In this document: one piece after another, positions 15,964-23,921 of the stretch | Layout of the letters: the number at the start of each line of letters is the position of its first letter | How positions within the stretch are numbered: the first letter of the stretch is position 1 | The notes under the pieces: model-generated | Database searches by the model: none | What the model saw: only the letters and a program-made list of their open reading frames with translations | Told to the model about the DNA's origin: nothing | Assembly (NCBI RefSeq): GCF_001188955.3 | Contig: NZ_JPRF03000054.1 | Coordinates: forward strand, 1 to 64,000 | Source: Kitasatospora aureofaciens | GTDB lineage: Bacteria > Actinomycetota > Actinomycetes > Streptomycetales > Streptomycetaceae | DNA length: 64,000 nt | Direction: 5' to 3' | Position numbers and translations under genes: made by a program

Positions 15964-16991
15964 GCGAACTGGCCACCGCGGTCGCGGCGACGCTGCGGGC
16001 AGCCGAGCCGTACGCGACCGCCGTCACGGTGGCCGTCGCGCGCGGGGACCGGGAACAGGTCCGGTGCCACGGTCGGCTCGGCCTCGCACCGGTCGCGCCG
16101 CCGTGCACGCCGGAGACCGTCTTCGAACTCGGTTCGGTGACGAAGACCTTCACCGCACTGCTGCTGGCGCAGATGGCCGCGCGGGGCGAACTCGCCCTGG
16201 ACGACCGGCTGGAGCACCACCTGCCACCCAACTGGCGCCCGGCGAAGGTACGTTCGGCCGACCCGGTGCGACTGCTGCACCTGGCCACCCACACCTCGGG
16301 GCTGCCCCGGCTGCCGCCGGGCCTGCTCGCCAGCGCCGCGCCCGCCTGGTTCACCAATCCGTACGCGACCTACGGTGAGGACCAGTTGCGCCGCGGCCTG
16401 GCCCGAACGACGGTGCGCGGCAGACCCGGTAGTCGGTACTGCTACTCCAACTACGGAGTCGGCCTCCTCGGGCGCCTGCTCGCCGAGAGTGGCGGACTGC
16501 CGTACGGGGAGCTGCTCGCCGAACGCGTATGCGGACCGCTCGGACTGCGCTCCACGACGTGCGCCCCGGACGCCCCGGGCCTGGCCGTCGGGTACCGCCG
16601 CGGACGGCCGGTACCGCCCTGGCGCATCCCCGGACTGCCGGGGGCGGGCGCCGTGCGGTCGTCCGGGGCCGATCTGCTGCGCTACCTGCGGGCCCACGCC
16701 GTGGGCACGGGCGGCGAGTTGGGCGCCGCCCTGCGGAACGTCCAGCGGCTACGGCTGCGGCTGCCCCACTCGACGGACCGGCTCGGCCTCGTCTGGATGC
16801 ACCGCCGCTCGGGCGTTCGCGACCTGTACTTCCACTCCGGCGGCACCCGGGGGTTCACCAGCTTCGCGGGGTTCTCGCCCGAGGGCCCGACCGCCGTCGC
16901 CGTCCTCGCCAACACCGCACCGGCACCGGACGGGCGCCTCGTCCGAGCGGGGTACGAGGTGTTGCGGGCGGCGGCGGCCGGGGTCTCCTAG
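15960..16991 (+). CDS. Serine hydrolase, beta-lactamase / peptidase S12 family, cytoplasmic
   Basis: 343 aa from GTG 15960. All three hallmark motifs of the penicillin-recognising fold are present: SVTK (S59, K62), YSN (Y162-N164) and HSGG (H292-G295). Known members are D-Ala-D-Ala peptidases, class C beta-lactamases, esterases and D-amino-acid peptidases. It lacks a signal peptide or lipobox, unusual for an envelope enzyme, so it probably acts inside the cell. Coupling to the DUF6895-like gene makes the small peptide of the same cassette a plausible substrate; that is inference. Confidence 0.85.
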   Translation: MSELATAVAATLRAAEPYATAVTVAVARGDREQVRCHGRLGLAPVAPPCTPETVFELGSVTKTFTALLLAQMAARGELALDDRLEHHLPPNWRPAKVRSADPVRLLHLATHTSGLPRLPPGLLASAAPAWFTNPYATYGEDQLRRGLARTTVRGRPGSRYCYSNYGVGLLGRLLAESGGLPYGELLAERVCGPLGLRSTTCAPDAPGLAVGYRRGRPVPPWRIPGLPGAGAVRSSGADLLRYLRAHAVGTGGELGAALRNVQRLRLRLPHSTDRLGLVWMHRRSGVRDLYFHSGGTRGFTSFAGFSPEGPTAVAVLANTAPAPDGRLVRAGYEVLRAAAAGVS

Positions 16992-17026
16992 GCCTCCTGG
17001 GCCTGGTAGGCCGACTGGGACAGCTC

Positions 17027-17707
17027 TCAGGCCGCCACCGTCCTGGCGCGGTCGGCGGCGATGCGCACCGCGAGGCCGGCGAGGACGGTGCCCATCACGT
17101 AGCGCTGGACACGCAGCCAGACCGGGCGGCGGCCGAGGAAGCCGGCGATGCTGCCCGCGCTCATCGCGATCAGGCCGTTCATGCCGACCGCGATCGTGAT
17201 CTGGACCAGGCCGAGCACCAGGCTCTGCACCGCGATGTGGCCCCGCTCGGGGACCACGAACTGGGGCAGCAGCGAGATGTACATGACGGCGATCTTGGGG
17301 TTGAGCAGACAGGTCAGGAAGCCCATCGCGAACAGGCGCCGCGGCGGGTCCGGGGGCAGTTCCTGAGGGGCGAAGATCGCCGTGCCGCCGGGCTTGACCG
17401 CCTTCCAGGCCAGCCAGAGCAGGTAGCCGGCCCCGGCCAGCTTGATCACGGTGTAGAGGACGGGAACCACCGAGAAGACCGCCGCCACCCCGGCCGTCAC
17501 CGCGACCAGGTAGACCAGGAACCCGGCGGCGACGCCTGCCAGCGACACCAGTCCGGCGCGGCGGCCCTGGGATATCGAGCGCGAGACCAGGTAGATCATG
17601 TTCGGCCCCGGTGACAGCACCATGCCCAGCGCCACCGCGGCGATGCCGAGCACCGCGTGGCCGTCCACCGCGTGCAGGGCGCCCGTGATGTTCATCAGCT
17701 CGTCCAT
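17027..17707 (-). CDS. LysE/RhtB family amino-acid exporter
   Basis: 226 aa with about six membrane segments. The N-terminal signature GMVLSPGPNMIYLVSRSISQGRRAGLVS is typical of LysE/RhtB exporters, which expel amino acids or their derivatives. The gene is divergent from a MocR-type regulator across a 95-bp gap with palindromic sites, suggesting that the regulator senses an amino acid or amine and controls export. Confidence 0.88.
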   Translation of the reverse strand: MDELMNITGALHAVDGHAVLGIAAVALGMVLSPGPNMIYLVSRSISQGRRAGLVSLAGVAAGFLVYLVAVTAGVAAVFSVVPVLYTVIKLAGAGYLLWLAWKAVKPGGTAIFAPQELPPDPPRRLFAMGFLTCLLNPKIAVMYISLLPQFVVPERGHIAVQSLVLGLVQITIAVGMNGLIAMSAGSIAGFLGRRPVWLRVQRYVMGTVLAGLAVRIAADRARTVAA

Positions 17708-17738
17708 GCGTCGAGGCTAGGGTGCGGAGTGATCTCGA

Positions 17739-17767
17739 TGCAATGATGACTTTGCACTCGGTGCAAT
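17739..17767. promoter_or_regulatory. Candidate operator between the LysE and MocR genes
   Basis: TTGCACTCGGTGCAA (17752-17766) is a palindrome with 6-bp arms, and TGCAAT occurs as a direct repeat at 17739-17744 and 17762-17767. MocR regulators are known to bind paired direct and inverted sites in such divergent regions, so this is probably the site of the adjacent regulator. Confidence 0.55.
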
Positions 17768-17802
17768 CGCCCGATGCGGGGAGCACGAGGGGTTGGTTCG
17801 CC

Positions 17803-19131
17803 ATGGACGACTACCGGCTGATCGCGGACGAGGTCGCCGCCGACATCACCAGCGGACGGCTGCGGCCCGGCCAGCAGCTGCCCACCCAACGCGCCTTCGC
17901 CCGCCGGCGGGGCATCGCCGCCTCGACGGCGGGCCGGGTCTACCGCGAACTGGTCCGGCGCGGGCTGACCGTCGGGGAGGTCGGGCGGGGCACCTTCGTC
18001 CGGGCCGGGGGGCGGTCCGGGGAGAACGGGCGGATCGCCCTCGCCGAACCGGCCACCGCGCCGATCGACCTGGAACTCAACTACCCGAGCGCGCCCGGGC
18101 AGGCCGAACTGCTGGCCGGCGCACTGACGCCCCTGCTGCGGGCGGACGCGCTGGAGGAGGCGCTGCGACCGGTCGGCGCGGCCGGAACGGACGCCGCACG
18201 GCAGTCCTTCGCCGGGCTGCTGACGGCGGGCACGGGCGGTTGGGAGGTCGAGGCGCGGGGGCTGCTGTTCGCGGGCAACGGACGGCAGGCCGTCGCGGGG
18301 GCGCTCGCCGCGCTGGTGGCGCCCGGACAGCGGCTGGGGGTCGAGGCGCTGACCTACCCGGTGGTCAAGGCGGTGGCGGGGCGGCTGGGTGTCCGGCTGG
18401 TGCCGCTCGCGGTGGACGAGCACGGGCTGCGGCCCGACGCCGTCGCGGCGGCCCACCGGACGGCGCCGCTGAGCGCGGTGTACCTCCAGCCCCGGCTGCA
18501 GAACCCGCTCGGCACCAGTCTGCCGCCCGAGCGGGCGGTCGCGCTGGCGGCGGAACTGCGCCGACTGGACCTGCCGGTGGTCGAGGACGCCATCTGGTCC
18601 TTCCTGCGTCCCGAGCTCGCGCCGCTCGCCGCGCTCGCGCCGGAGCGGACGGTGCTGGTCGACAGCCTGTCCAAGCGGCTCGCGCCGGGACTGACCGTCG
18701 GGTTCGCGGTCGTCCCGGACGGGCTGCGCGAACGGGTCGCGGGGGCGCTGCGGACCGGTGGGTGGACGCCGAGCGGCTTCGCGCTGGAGGCGGCGGTGCG
18801 CTGGATCGCGGACGGGACGCTGGCCGCGGTGACGGCGGCGAAACGGACGGACGCGGCGGCGCGGCAGGCACTGGCCCGGGAGGCGCTCGCGGGGCAGCGG
18901 CTGCGGGCGGACCCGTGCTCGTACTACCTGTGGTGGGAGCTGCCGGGCAGCTGGCGGGCGGAGGCCTTCGTCGCCGCGGCGGCGCGGGCGGGGATTTCGG
19001 TGACACCCGCGGCGGCCTTCGCGGTGGATCCGCGGAGCACGCCGTCCGCGGTGCGGGTGGGGCTGGCCTCGCCCCCGTTGCCGGTGTTGGCGTGGGCTCT
19101 GCGGGTGCTGGCGGGGATCGCGGACGGGTGA
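17803..19131 (+). CDS. MocR-type regulator: GntR DNA-binding domain fused to an aminotransferase fold
   Basis: 442 aa. Residues about 1-65 are a GntR winged helix (MDDYRLIADEVAADITSGRLRPGQQLPTQRAFARRRGIAASTAGRVYRELV). The rest is a class I aminotransferase-like domain with VEDAIWSFLRPE and the PLP lysine in LVDSLSKRLAPGL. MocR proteins use PLP or its adduct as an effector rather than catalysing transamination. It is divergent from the LysE exporter gene, its probable target. ATG 17803 begins the winged helix; upstream codons would put the start inside the operator. Confidence 0.88.
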   Translation: MDDYRLIADEVAADITSGRLRPGQQLPTQRAFARRRGIAASTAGRVYRELVRRGLTVGEVGRGTFVRAGGRSGENGRIALAEPATAPIDLELNYPSAPGQAELLAGALTPLLRADALEEALRPVGAAGTDAARQSFAGLLTAGTGGWEVEARGLLFAGNGRQAVAGALAALVAPGQRLGVEALTYPVVKAVAGRLGVRLVPLAVDEHGLRPDAVAAAHRTAPLSAVYLQPRLQNPLGTSLPPERAVALAAELRRLDLPVVEDAIWSFLRPELAPLAALAPERTVLVDSLSKRLAPGLTVGFAVVPDGLRERVAGALRTGGWTPSGFALEAAVRWIADGTLAAVTAAKRTDAAARQALAREALAGQRLRADPCSYYLWWELPGSWRAEAFVAAAARAGISVTPAAAFAVDPRSTPSAVRVGLASPPLPVLAWALRVLAGIADG

Positions 19132-19162
19132 CGGGCGACGGGTGACGCCGGCAACTGACAAG

Positions 19163-19229
19163 GAACAGCTGACAGACTTCAGATTTCAGATTTCGAAATC
19201 TGTCATCTGTCAGCTGTCAACCGTTCGCC
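19163..19229. repeat. TGACAG-family palindrome, copy A
   Basis: An AT-rich imperfect palindrome centred on TTCGAA (about 19192-19197), with a left arm containing CAGCTGACAGA and CAGATTTCAGATTTC and a right arm GAAATCTGTCATCTGTCAGC. It sits between the convergent 3' ends of the MocR and SDR genes, where it could act as a bidirectional terminator. It shares its core and flanks with copies B-F. Confidence 0.85.
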
Positions 19230-19237
19230 GTCAGCCG

Positions 19238-20143
19238 TCAGCCGTCCGCCCCCGACCGGGTCGTGCGCGCCGCCGTGTCCGCGGCGCCGCCGGCCCCGAC
19301 TGCGCGCAGTCGCGAGGCGGCGGTGGCCGCGAGCTGCGGGGCGAGCTTGGCCACGTCACGGGAGCCGACCACCGCGATCAGGCTCGGCAGCAACCACCGG
19401 ACCGGCTGCATCCCGCGCAGCCAGGCCTGGGCGTACACATGGGCGGACCGACGGGCGATCCCGGCGACGATCCGGTCCACCGCGGGCTCCAGCGGATAGG
19501 TCTTGTTGGCCGGCCACGGCAGCCGGCCGCGCATCTGCTTCAGCACGGTGTCCTCGTCGGCGCCGCGCACCATGTCGGTGTCGGTCCAACTCAGGTACCC
19601 CACCCCGACCTTGACCCCCTGATAGGCGACCTCGGCGCGGATCGAGTGGGCGAAGGCCTCCACCCCGGACTTGCTGGCGCAGTACGCGCTCATCAGCGGT
19701 GCGGGCGTCAGCGCGGCGAGCGAGGCGATCTGCAGCAGGTAGCCGCGACTCTCGACGAGCGCCGGCAGGAAGGCCCGCGCGGTGGCGACGCTGCCGAGCA
19801 GGTTGACCTCGATCACCCGGCTGAACGCCCGGTGGTCGCTGTCGGCCAGCGGTCCGCCGATCGCGATCCCGGCATTGGCGACCACGGTGTCGATCCGACC
19901 GTAGTGCTCCTTGATCCGGTCGGCGGTGTCACTGAGCGCCTCCAGGTCGGTGACGTCCACCTCCCACGCCGTGGCGGCCGCGCCGCACTGCGCCGCGACG
20001 GCCTTCAGCTCCTCCGGCTCCAGGCCGAGCAGCGCGACCTTGGCCCCGCGCCGGGCCAGCCTACGGGCCAGCGAGGCGCCAACCCCGCGGGCGGCCCCGG
20101 TGACGACGACGACCTGCGCGGACAACGGCGGGACGGCGCTCAT
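19238..20143 (-). CDS. Short-chain dehydrogenase/reductase
   Basis: 301 aa. Cofactor motif TGAARGVGASLARRL near residue 15, NAGIAIGG, catalytic Ser (IASLAAL) and YCASK. It is the last gene of a coupled three-gene operon behind a Baeyer-Villiger monooxygenase and an alpha/beta hydrolase, and its ATG overlaps the hydrolase stop. In such a set an SDR would interconvert the alcohol and ketone that feed or follow the monooxygenase. The substrate cannot be told from sequence. Confidence 0.85.
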   Translation of the reverse strand: MSAVPPLSAQVVVVTGAARGVGASLARRLARRGAKVALLGLEPEELKAVAAQCGAAATAWEVDVTDLEALSDTADRIKEHYGRIDTVVANAGIAIGGPLADSDHRAFSRVIEVNLLGSVATARAFLPALVESRGYLLQIASLAALTPAPLMSAYCASKSGVEAFAHSIRAEVAYQGVKVGVGYLSWTDTDMVRGADEDTVLKQMRGRLPWPANKTYPLEPAVDRIVAGIARRSAHVYAQAWLRGMQPVRWLLPSLIAVVGSRDVAKLAPQLAATAASRLRAVGAGGAADTAARTTRSGADG

Positions 20144-21171
20144 GCGACGGTGGTCCTCTCAACGACGGGCACGGCGACGGGAGCAGGGACGGAAGCAGCA
20201 GCGGGAGCATCGACGGAAGCAGCGGCCGAGGCGGCGGCGGAGGCGGCATCGGAAGCGGCACCGGTCAGGTGCGCGGCGGCCATCCGGTGGATTTCGGCGG
20301 CGACCTCCACCGGCCGCTCCAGCGGCGCCATGTGCCCGACCCCCGGGAGCAGCAACAACCCCTGTGGGTCCGCCAGTTCGGCGACGATCCGGTGAGCGTG
20401 CACCGGCGGGGTCAGCCGGTCCGCGGTGCCCACCACTACGGCGGTGGGGGCGGTGACCCGGCCGAGCCCGGCCCGTACGTCCAGGCGGTCGAGCACTCCG
20501 GCCCAGTGGAAGCGGACCGCGGCGGGGCAGGCGTGCACGATCCGGGCCGTCGCCTCGACCTGACCGGCCGGCGAACTCGGCCCCATTGTCGCGTACTTGA
20601 GCGCCGCCCGGCTGACCGCCGAGACAGGACCGAGCGGCATCCGGGAGCGCAGCAGCCGCCGGTGCAGGAAGCGCCGCAGGCCCGGGGCGCGGACGACGTC
20701 CGACAGGACGGTGAGCTCGGCGACCAGCTCGCTCGGGCCGGTGGAGATCAGGACGTTGGCGGCGGTGCGCTCGGCGACCTCGGGTCGGCCACCGGCGGCC
20801 ATGATGGTCATCCCGCCCATGCTGTGCCCGGCCAGCACCGCCCGCTCCCCCGCCGGAACGGTCCGGGCGAGCACGGTGGCCAGGTCCTCGGCGAGTGCCC
20901 GGGTGGAGTACCGGGCGCGGCTGGGCGGGATCTCGCTGCGCCCGTGGCCGCGCTGGTCGTAGACCACGACCCGGTAGCGGTCGGCGAGTTGGCGGATCAC
21001 CGGGGCCCAGAACGCGGTCGAGCAGGTCCAGCCGTGGGAGAGCACCACGGTGGGCGCCCCGGGCCGGCCGTGCACCTCGACGTGCAGCCGGATGCCGTCG
21101 GCCGAGCGGATGCCCAACTCCTCGACGGGCGTGGGCGGTACGTAATCCGCGGGAAGCTGGACGGAACTCAT
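20140..21171 (-). CDS. Alpha/beta hydrolase
   Basis: 343 aa. Oxyanion segment SHGWTCS, nucleophile elbow GHSMGGM (Ser), acid in VGTADRLTPP and catalytic His in GVGHMAPLE. A low-complexity Ala/Ser/Val tail of about 45 residues ends the protein and is not part of the fold. It sits between the monooxygenase and SDR genes with 4-nt overlaps at both ends. It is a likely esterase for the ester or lactone formed by the monooxygenase. Confidence 0.85.
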   Translation of the reverse strand: MSSVQLPADYVPPTPVEELGIRSADGIRLHVEVHGRPGAPTVVLSHGWTCSTAFWAPVIRQLADRYRVVVYDQRGHGRSEIPPSRARYSTRALAEDLATVLARTVPAGERAVLAGHSMGGMTIMAAGGRPEVAERTAANVLISTGPSELVAELTVLSDVVRAPGLRRFLHRRLLRSRMPLGPVSAVSRAALKYATMGPSSPAGQVEATARIVHACPAAVRFHWAGVLDRLDVRAGLGRVTAPTAVVVGTADRLTPPVHAHRIVAELADPQGLLLLPGVGHMAPLERPVEVAAEIHRMAAAHLTGAASDAASAAASAAASVDAPAAASVPAPVAVPVVERTTVA

Positions 21172-22811
21172 GCGTTGGCCTCCTGGACGGTTCGGGCGGC
21201 GGTCGGGGCGGTGGCCATGATCAGCTCGTACTCGCCGAGGTCGACCTTGCGGGTGGCGCGCCGGAAGGAGGTCGTGGAGCCGGGCCAGAGCACGGTGTTC
21301 CTGCCACTCGGGTCCAGGTACCAGCTGCGGCAGCCGCCGGTGGTCCAGACGGTGCGGTCCATCCGGTGCTGCAGTTCCAGGTTCCACTGCCGCTGGGCGC
21401 GGACGGTGGGCTGTATGGCGGCGGCGCCGACCGAGTGGAGCGTGGTCAACGCATCGATCATGTAGTTCAGTTGGGACTCGATCATGAGGATCATCGAGCT
21501 GTTGCCGAGGCCGGTGTTGGGGCCGATCACGAAGAAGAGGTTGGGGAAGCCGTGCACGGTGGAGCCGCGCAGCGCCTCCATGCCGTCCTTCCACTCCTCC
21601 GCCAGGCTCGTCCCGTTCACCCCGAACACCCGGGCGCCGATGGGCATGTCGGTGACGTGGAAGCCGGTGCCGAAGACGATGGCGTCCACCTCGTGCTCGC
21701 TGCCGTCGGCCGCGACCAGGGTGGAGCCGTGCAGCTCGCGCAGGCCCGAGGAGACCACCTCGGTGTTGGCGGCGGCGAGCGCCGGGTAGTAGGTGTTGCT
21801 GAGCAGGATCCGCTTGCAGCCGATCCGGTAGTCCGGGGTGAGCTTGGCGCGCAGTGCCGGGTCGGCAATGCCCTGGGCGATGTGGCGTTCGGCGAGTCGC
21901 TGGACGAGGCGCAGCAGTCCGGGTCGGCGGACGAAGGCGTCCACCTGGATCTCGCGGAGCGCGAACAGGGTGCCCCGGCGGATCTTGGCGGTGACCGGCA
22001 GTCGGCCGTGGAGCCACTTCTCCAGCTGGGTGATCTCCCGGTCGCGGCGCGGCAGGACCCAGGCCGGGGTGCGCTGGAAGACCGTCAGCTTTCCGGCCTT
22101 CGGCTGGATCGACGGGATGATCTGGGCGGCCGAGGCTCCGGTGCCGACCACGGCGACGCGCTTGCCGGTCAGGTCGTAGTCGTGGTCCCAGCGGGAGGAG
22201 TGGAACACCTTGCCGGGGAAGGTGCTGAGGCCGGGCAGGTCGGGGATCTGCGGGTCGGCGAGCGGTCCGGCGGCGGAGACCACGGCGTCGGCGGTCCACT
22301 GGCCGGCCGAGGTGGTGATCCGCCAGCGGATTTGTTCACTCTCCCAACGCGCTTCCAGCACCTCGGTGTTGAAGCGAAGGTGCGGGCGGAGGCCGAAGAC
22401 GGTGGCGACCTTCTCCAGGTAGGCGCGGATGTCCGGCTGGCCGGAGAAGCTGCGCGGCCAGTAGGGGTTGGGCGCGAAGGAGAAGGAGTAGAGGTGCGAG
22501 GGCACGTCGCAGGCGCAGCCGGGATAGCTGTTGTCGCGCCAGGTGCCGCCGACGGAGTCCGCGCGCTCCAGGACGACGAAGTCGGTGATCCCGGCGCGGC
22601 GAAGCCGGACGGCCGCTCCGAGGCCGCCGAACCCGGAGCCGATCACCGCCACCCGCACGTGCGGTACGGCCTCCGCCGCAGCGCCGGTTCCGGTCGCGGC
22701 GCCCGGGTCCGCCGCAGCGCCCCGGCCTGTCGCGGCGCCCGGGCCTGTCGCAGCACCTGGGTCGGTCGCTGCGGACGCGCCGGAGCGGGGGCGCTTGCTG
22801 CTGGATGCCAT
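21168..22811 (-). CDS. Flavin-dependent monooxygenase of the Baeyer-Villiger type
   Basis: 547 aa. After an Ala/Gly/Thr/Asp/Pro repeat of about 45 residues comes the FAD Rossmann motif VIGSGFGGLGAAVRL, then the NADPH motif VVGTGASAAQ. Between them FPGKVFHSSRWD matches the type I Baeyer-Villiger fingerprint FxGxxxHxxxW(P/D). Such enzymes insert oxygen next to a ketone to give an ester or lactone. First gene of the operon with the hydrolase and SDR; divergent from a MerR regulator across a nested palindrome. A less likely reading is an N-hydroxylating flavin monooxygenase. Confidence 0.88.
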   Translation of the reverse strand: MASSSKRPRSGASAATDPGAATGPGAATGRGAAADPGAATGTGAAAEAVPHVRVAVIGSGFGGLGAAVRLRRAGITDFVVLERADSVGGTWRDNSYPGCACDVPSHLYSFSFAPNPYWPRSFSGQPDIRAYLEKVATVFGLRPHLRFNTEVLEARWESEQIRWRITTSAGQWTADAVVSAAGPLADPQIPDLPGLSTFPGKVFHSSRWDHDYDLTGKRVAVVGTGASAAQIIPSIQPKAGKLTVFQRTPAWVLPRRDREITQLEKWLHGRLPVTAKIRRGTLFALREIQVDAFVRRPGLLRLVQRLAERHIAQGIADPALRAKLTPDYRIGCKRILLSNTYYPALAAANTEVVSSGLRELHGSTLVAADGSEHEVDAIVFGTGFHVTDMPIGARVFGVNGTSLAEEWKDGMEALRGSTVHGFPNLFFVIGPNTGLGNSSMILMIESQLNYMIDALTTLHSVGAAAIQPTVRAQRQWNLELQHRMDRTVWTTGGCRSWYLDPSGRNTVLWPGSTTSFRRATRKVDLGEYELIMATAPTAARTVQEANA

Positions 22812-22899
22812 GCGGCCTCCTTCTGAAGGGTGGGGCGGTGGTCGTCACGCTCTTCCGGGGGTCGCGGTCCGGGAACCTCCCGGACCGTCCCCGGAACCC

Positions 22900-22935
22900 T
22901 GCCAATCGCGCCAGTAATCACTGGCACGGTTGGCA
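22900..22935. promoter_or_regulatory. Nested palindrome, candidate operator of the MerR regulator
   Basis: TGCCAA (22900-22905) pairs with TTGGCA (22930-22935), and inside them GCCAGTAATCACTGGC (22910-22925) is a perfect palindrome with a 4-nt centre. It lies in the divergent region between the monooxygenase operon and the MerR gene, about 90 bp from the monooxygenase start. Confidence 0.6.
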
Positions 22936-23047
22936 GGGTAGCCCTTGCTGACACCGGATGGAAGAAGCACGACGGCCCGGATTCACCGGCAGTTCCCCGA
23001 GTTCCCGGAGGCTCCCCCGTCGAGGTGCCGGACCTATGCTGATCGCC

Positions 23048-23824
23048 GTGGACAAGGTCAGAGCTGCCGCGGACGACAGAAAACGCGAGTACCGGGTGGA
23101 GGAACTGGCCGAAGCGGCCGGGATCACCACTCGCACCCTGCGCTTCTACCGCGAGCGCAAACTACTCCAACCGCCCCGCAAGGAGGGCCGGATCGCCTGG
23201 TACGGCGAGGAGCACCTGTCCCGGCTGCGGATGATCGGCGAACTGCTCGAACGCGGCCACACCCTGGGCGGGATCGCCGAACTGATCGGCGCCGGCGAGA
23301 GCGGCCGGGACGTCGCCGGACTGATCGGGCTGGAGGCCGCGATCGTCGCCCCGTGGTCGGACGAGACCCCCGTCCGGCTGGACTGGGAGGAGCTGAAGAC
23401 CGCTTTCGGGGACCAGCTCACCGAGGAGAACACCGCCGAGGCGATCGCCCAGGGCTACATCTCGATCGAGGACGACGGGATCACCCACGTCAGCCGGCGG
23501 CTGATGGACGCCACCACCGAGCTGGTCGCCGAGGGCGTCCCGCTCGCGGCCGTCCTGGACGCCAGCCGTCGCACCCGGGAGTACGTCGACGCCATCGCGG
23601 AGATCTTCATCGAGGTGGTCAGCGAGCACCTGCTCAGCGCGCTCTCCGGCGACACCCCGCTGCCTCCCGGCGAGGCGGCCCGGCTCACCGAGCGCATCCT
23701 GCGGGTCCGGCCGCTCGCCCGCACCGTCGCCGACGCCCAGTTCACCCTGGCGATGGACCGCCGGGTCCAGGCCGAGTACGCCGAACTGCTGCGACAGCGA
23801 CGGGAGTACGGCTCCGAGGCGTAG
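23048..23824 (+). CDS. MerR family transcriptional regulator
   Basis: 258 aa from GTG 23048. The MerR helix-turn-helix is clear: YRVEELAEAAGITTRTLRFYRERKLLQPPRKEGRIAWYGEEHLSRLRMIGELLERG (written here as the family segment of residues about 13-68, key residues TTRTLRFY). The long C-terminal part probably binds an unknown ligand; no cysteine cluster for metals is seen. ATG 23036 is the other possible start, but TATGCT (23035-23040) is well placed as a -10 for a leaderless GTG start. Divergent from the monooxygenase operon, its likely target. Confidence 0.8.
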   Translation: MDKVRAAADDRKREYRVEELAEAAGITTRTLRFYRERKLLQPPRKEGRIAWYGEEHLSRLRMIGELLERGHTLGGIAELIGAGESGRDVAGLIGLEAAIVAPWSDETPVRLDWEELKTAFGDQLTEENTAEAIAQGYISIEDDGITHVSRRLMDATTELVAEGVPLAAVLDASRRTREYVDAIAEIFIEVVSEHLLSALSGDTPLPPGEAARLTERILRVRPLARTVADAQFTLAMDRRVQAEYAELLRQRREYGSEA

Positions 23825-23921
23825 CGGGGCCACCGGGCGGGCAGGGTTCCCGCGGCCCCGTCCGGCCGTCGGCGGCCACTGCTCCGCCGGCGGAGGTGTC
23901 CGTCCGTTGGAGGAGTCGCCG

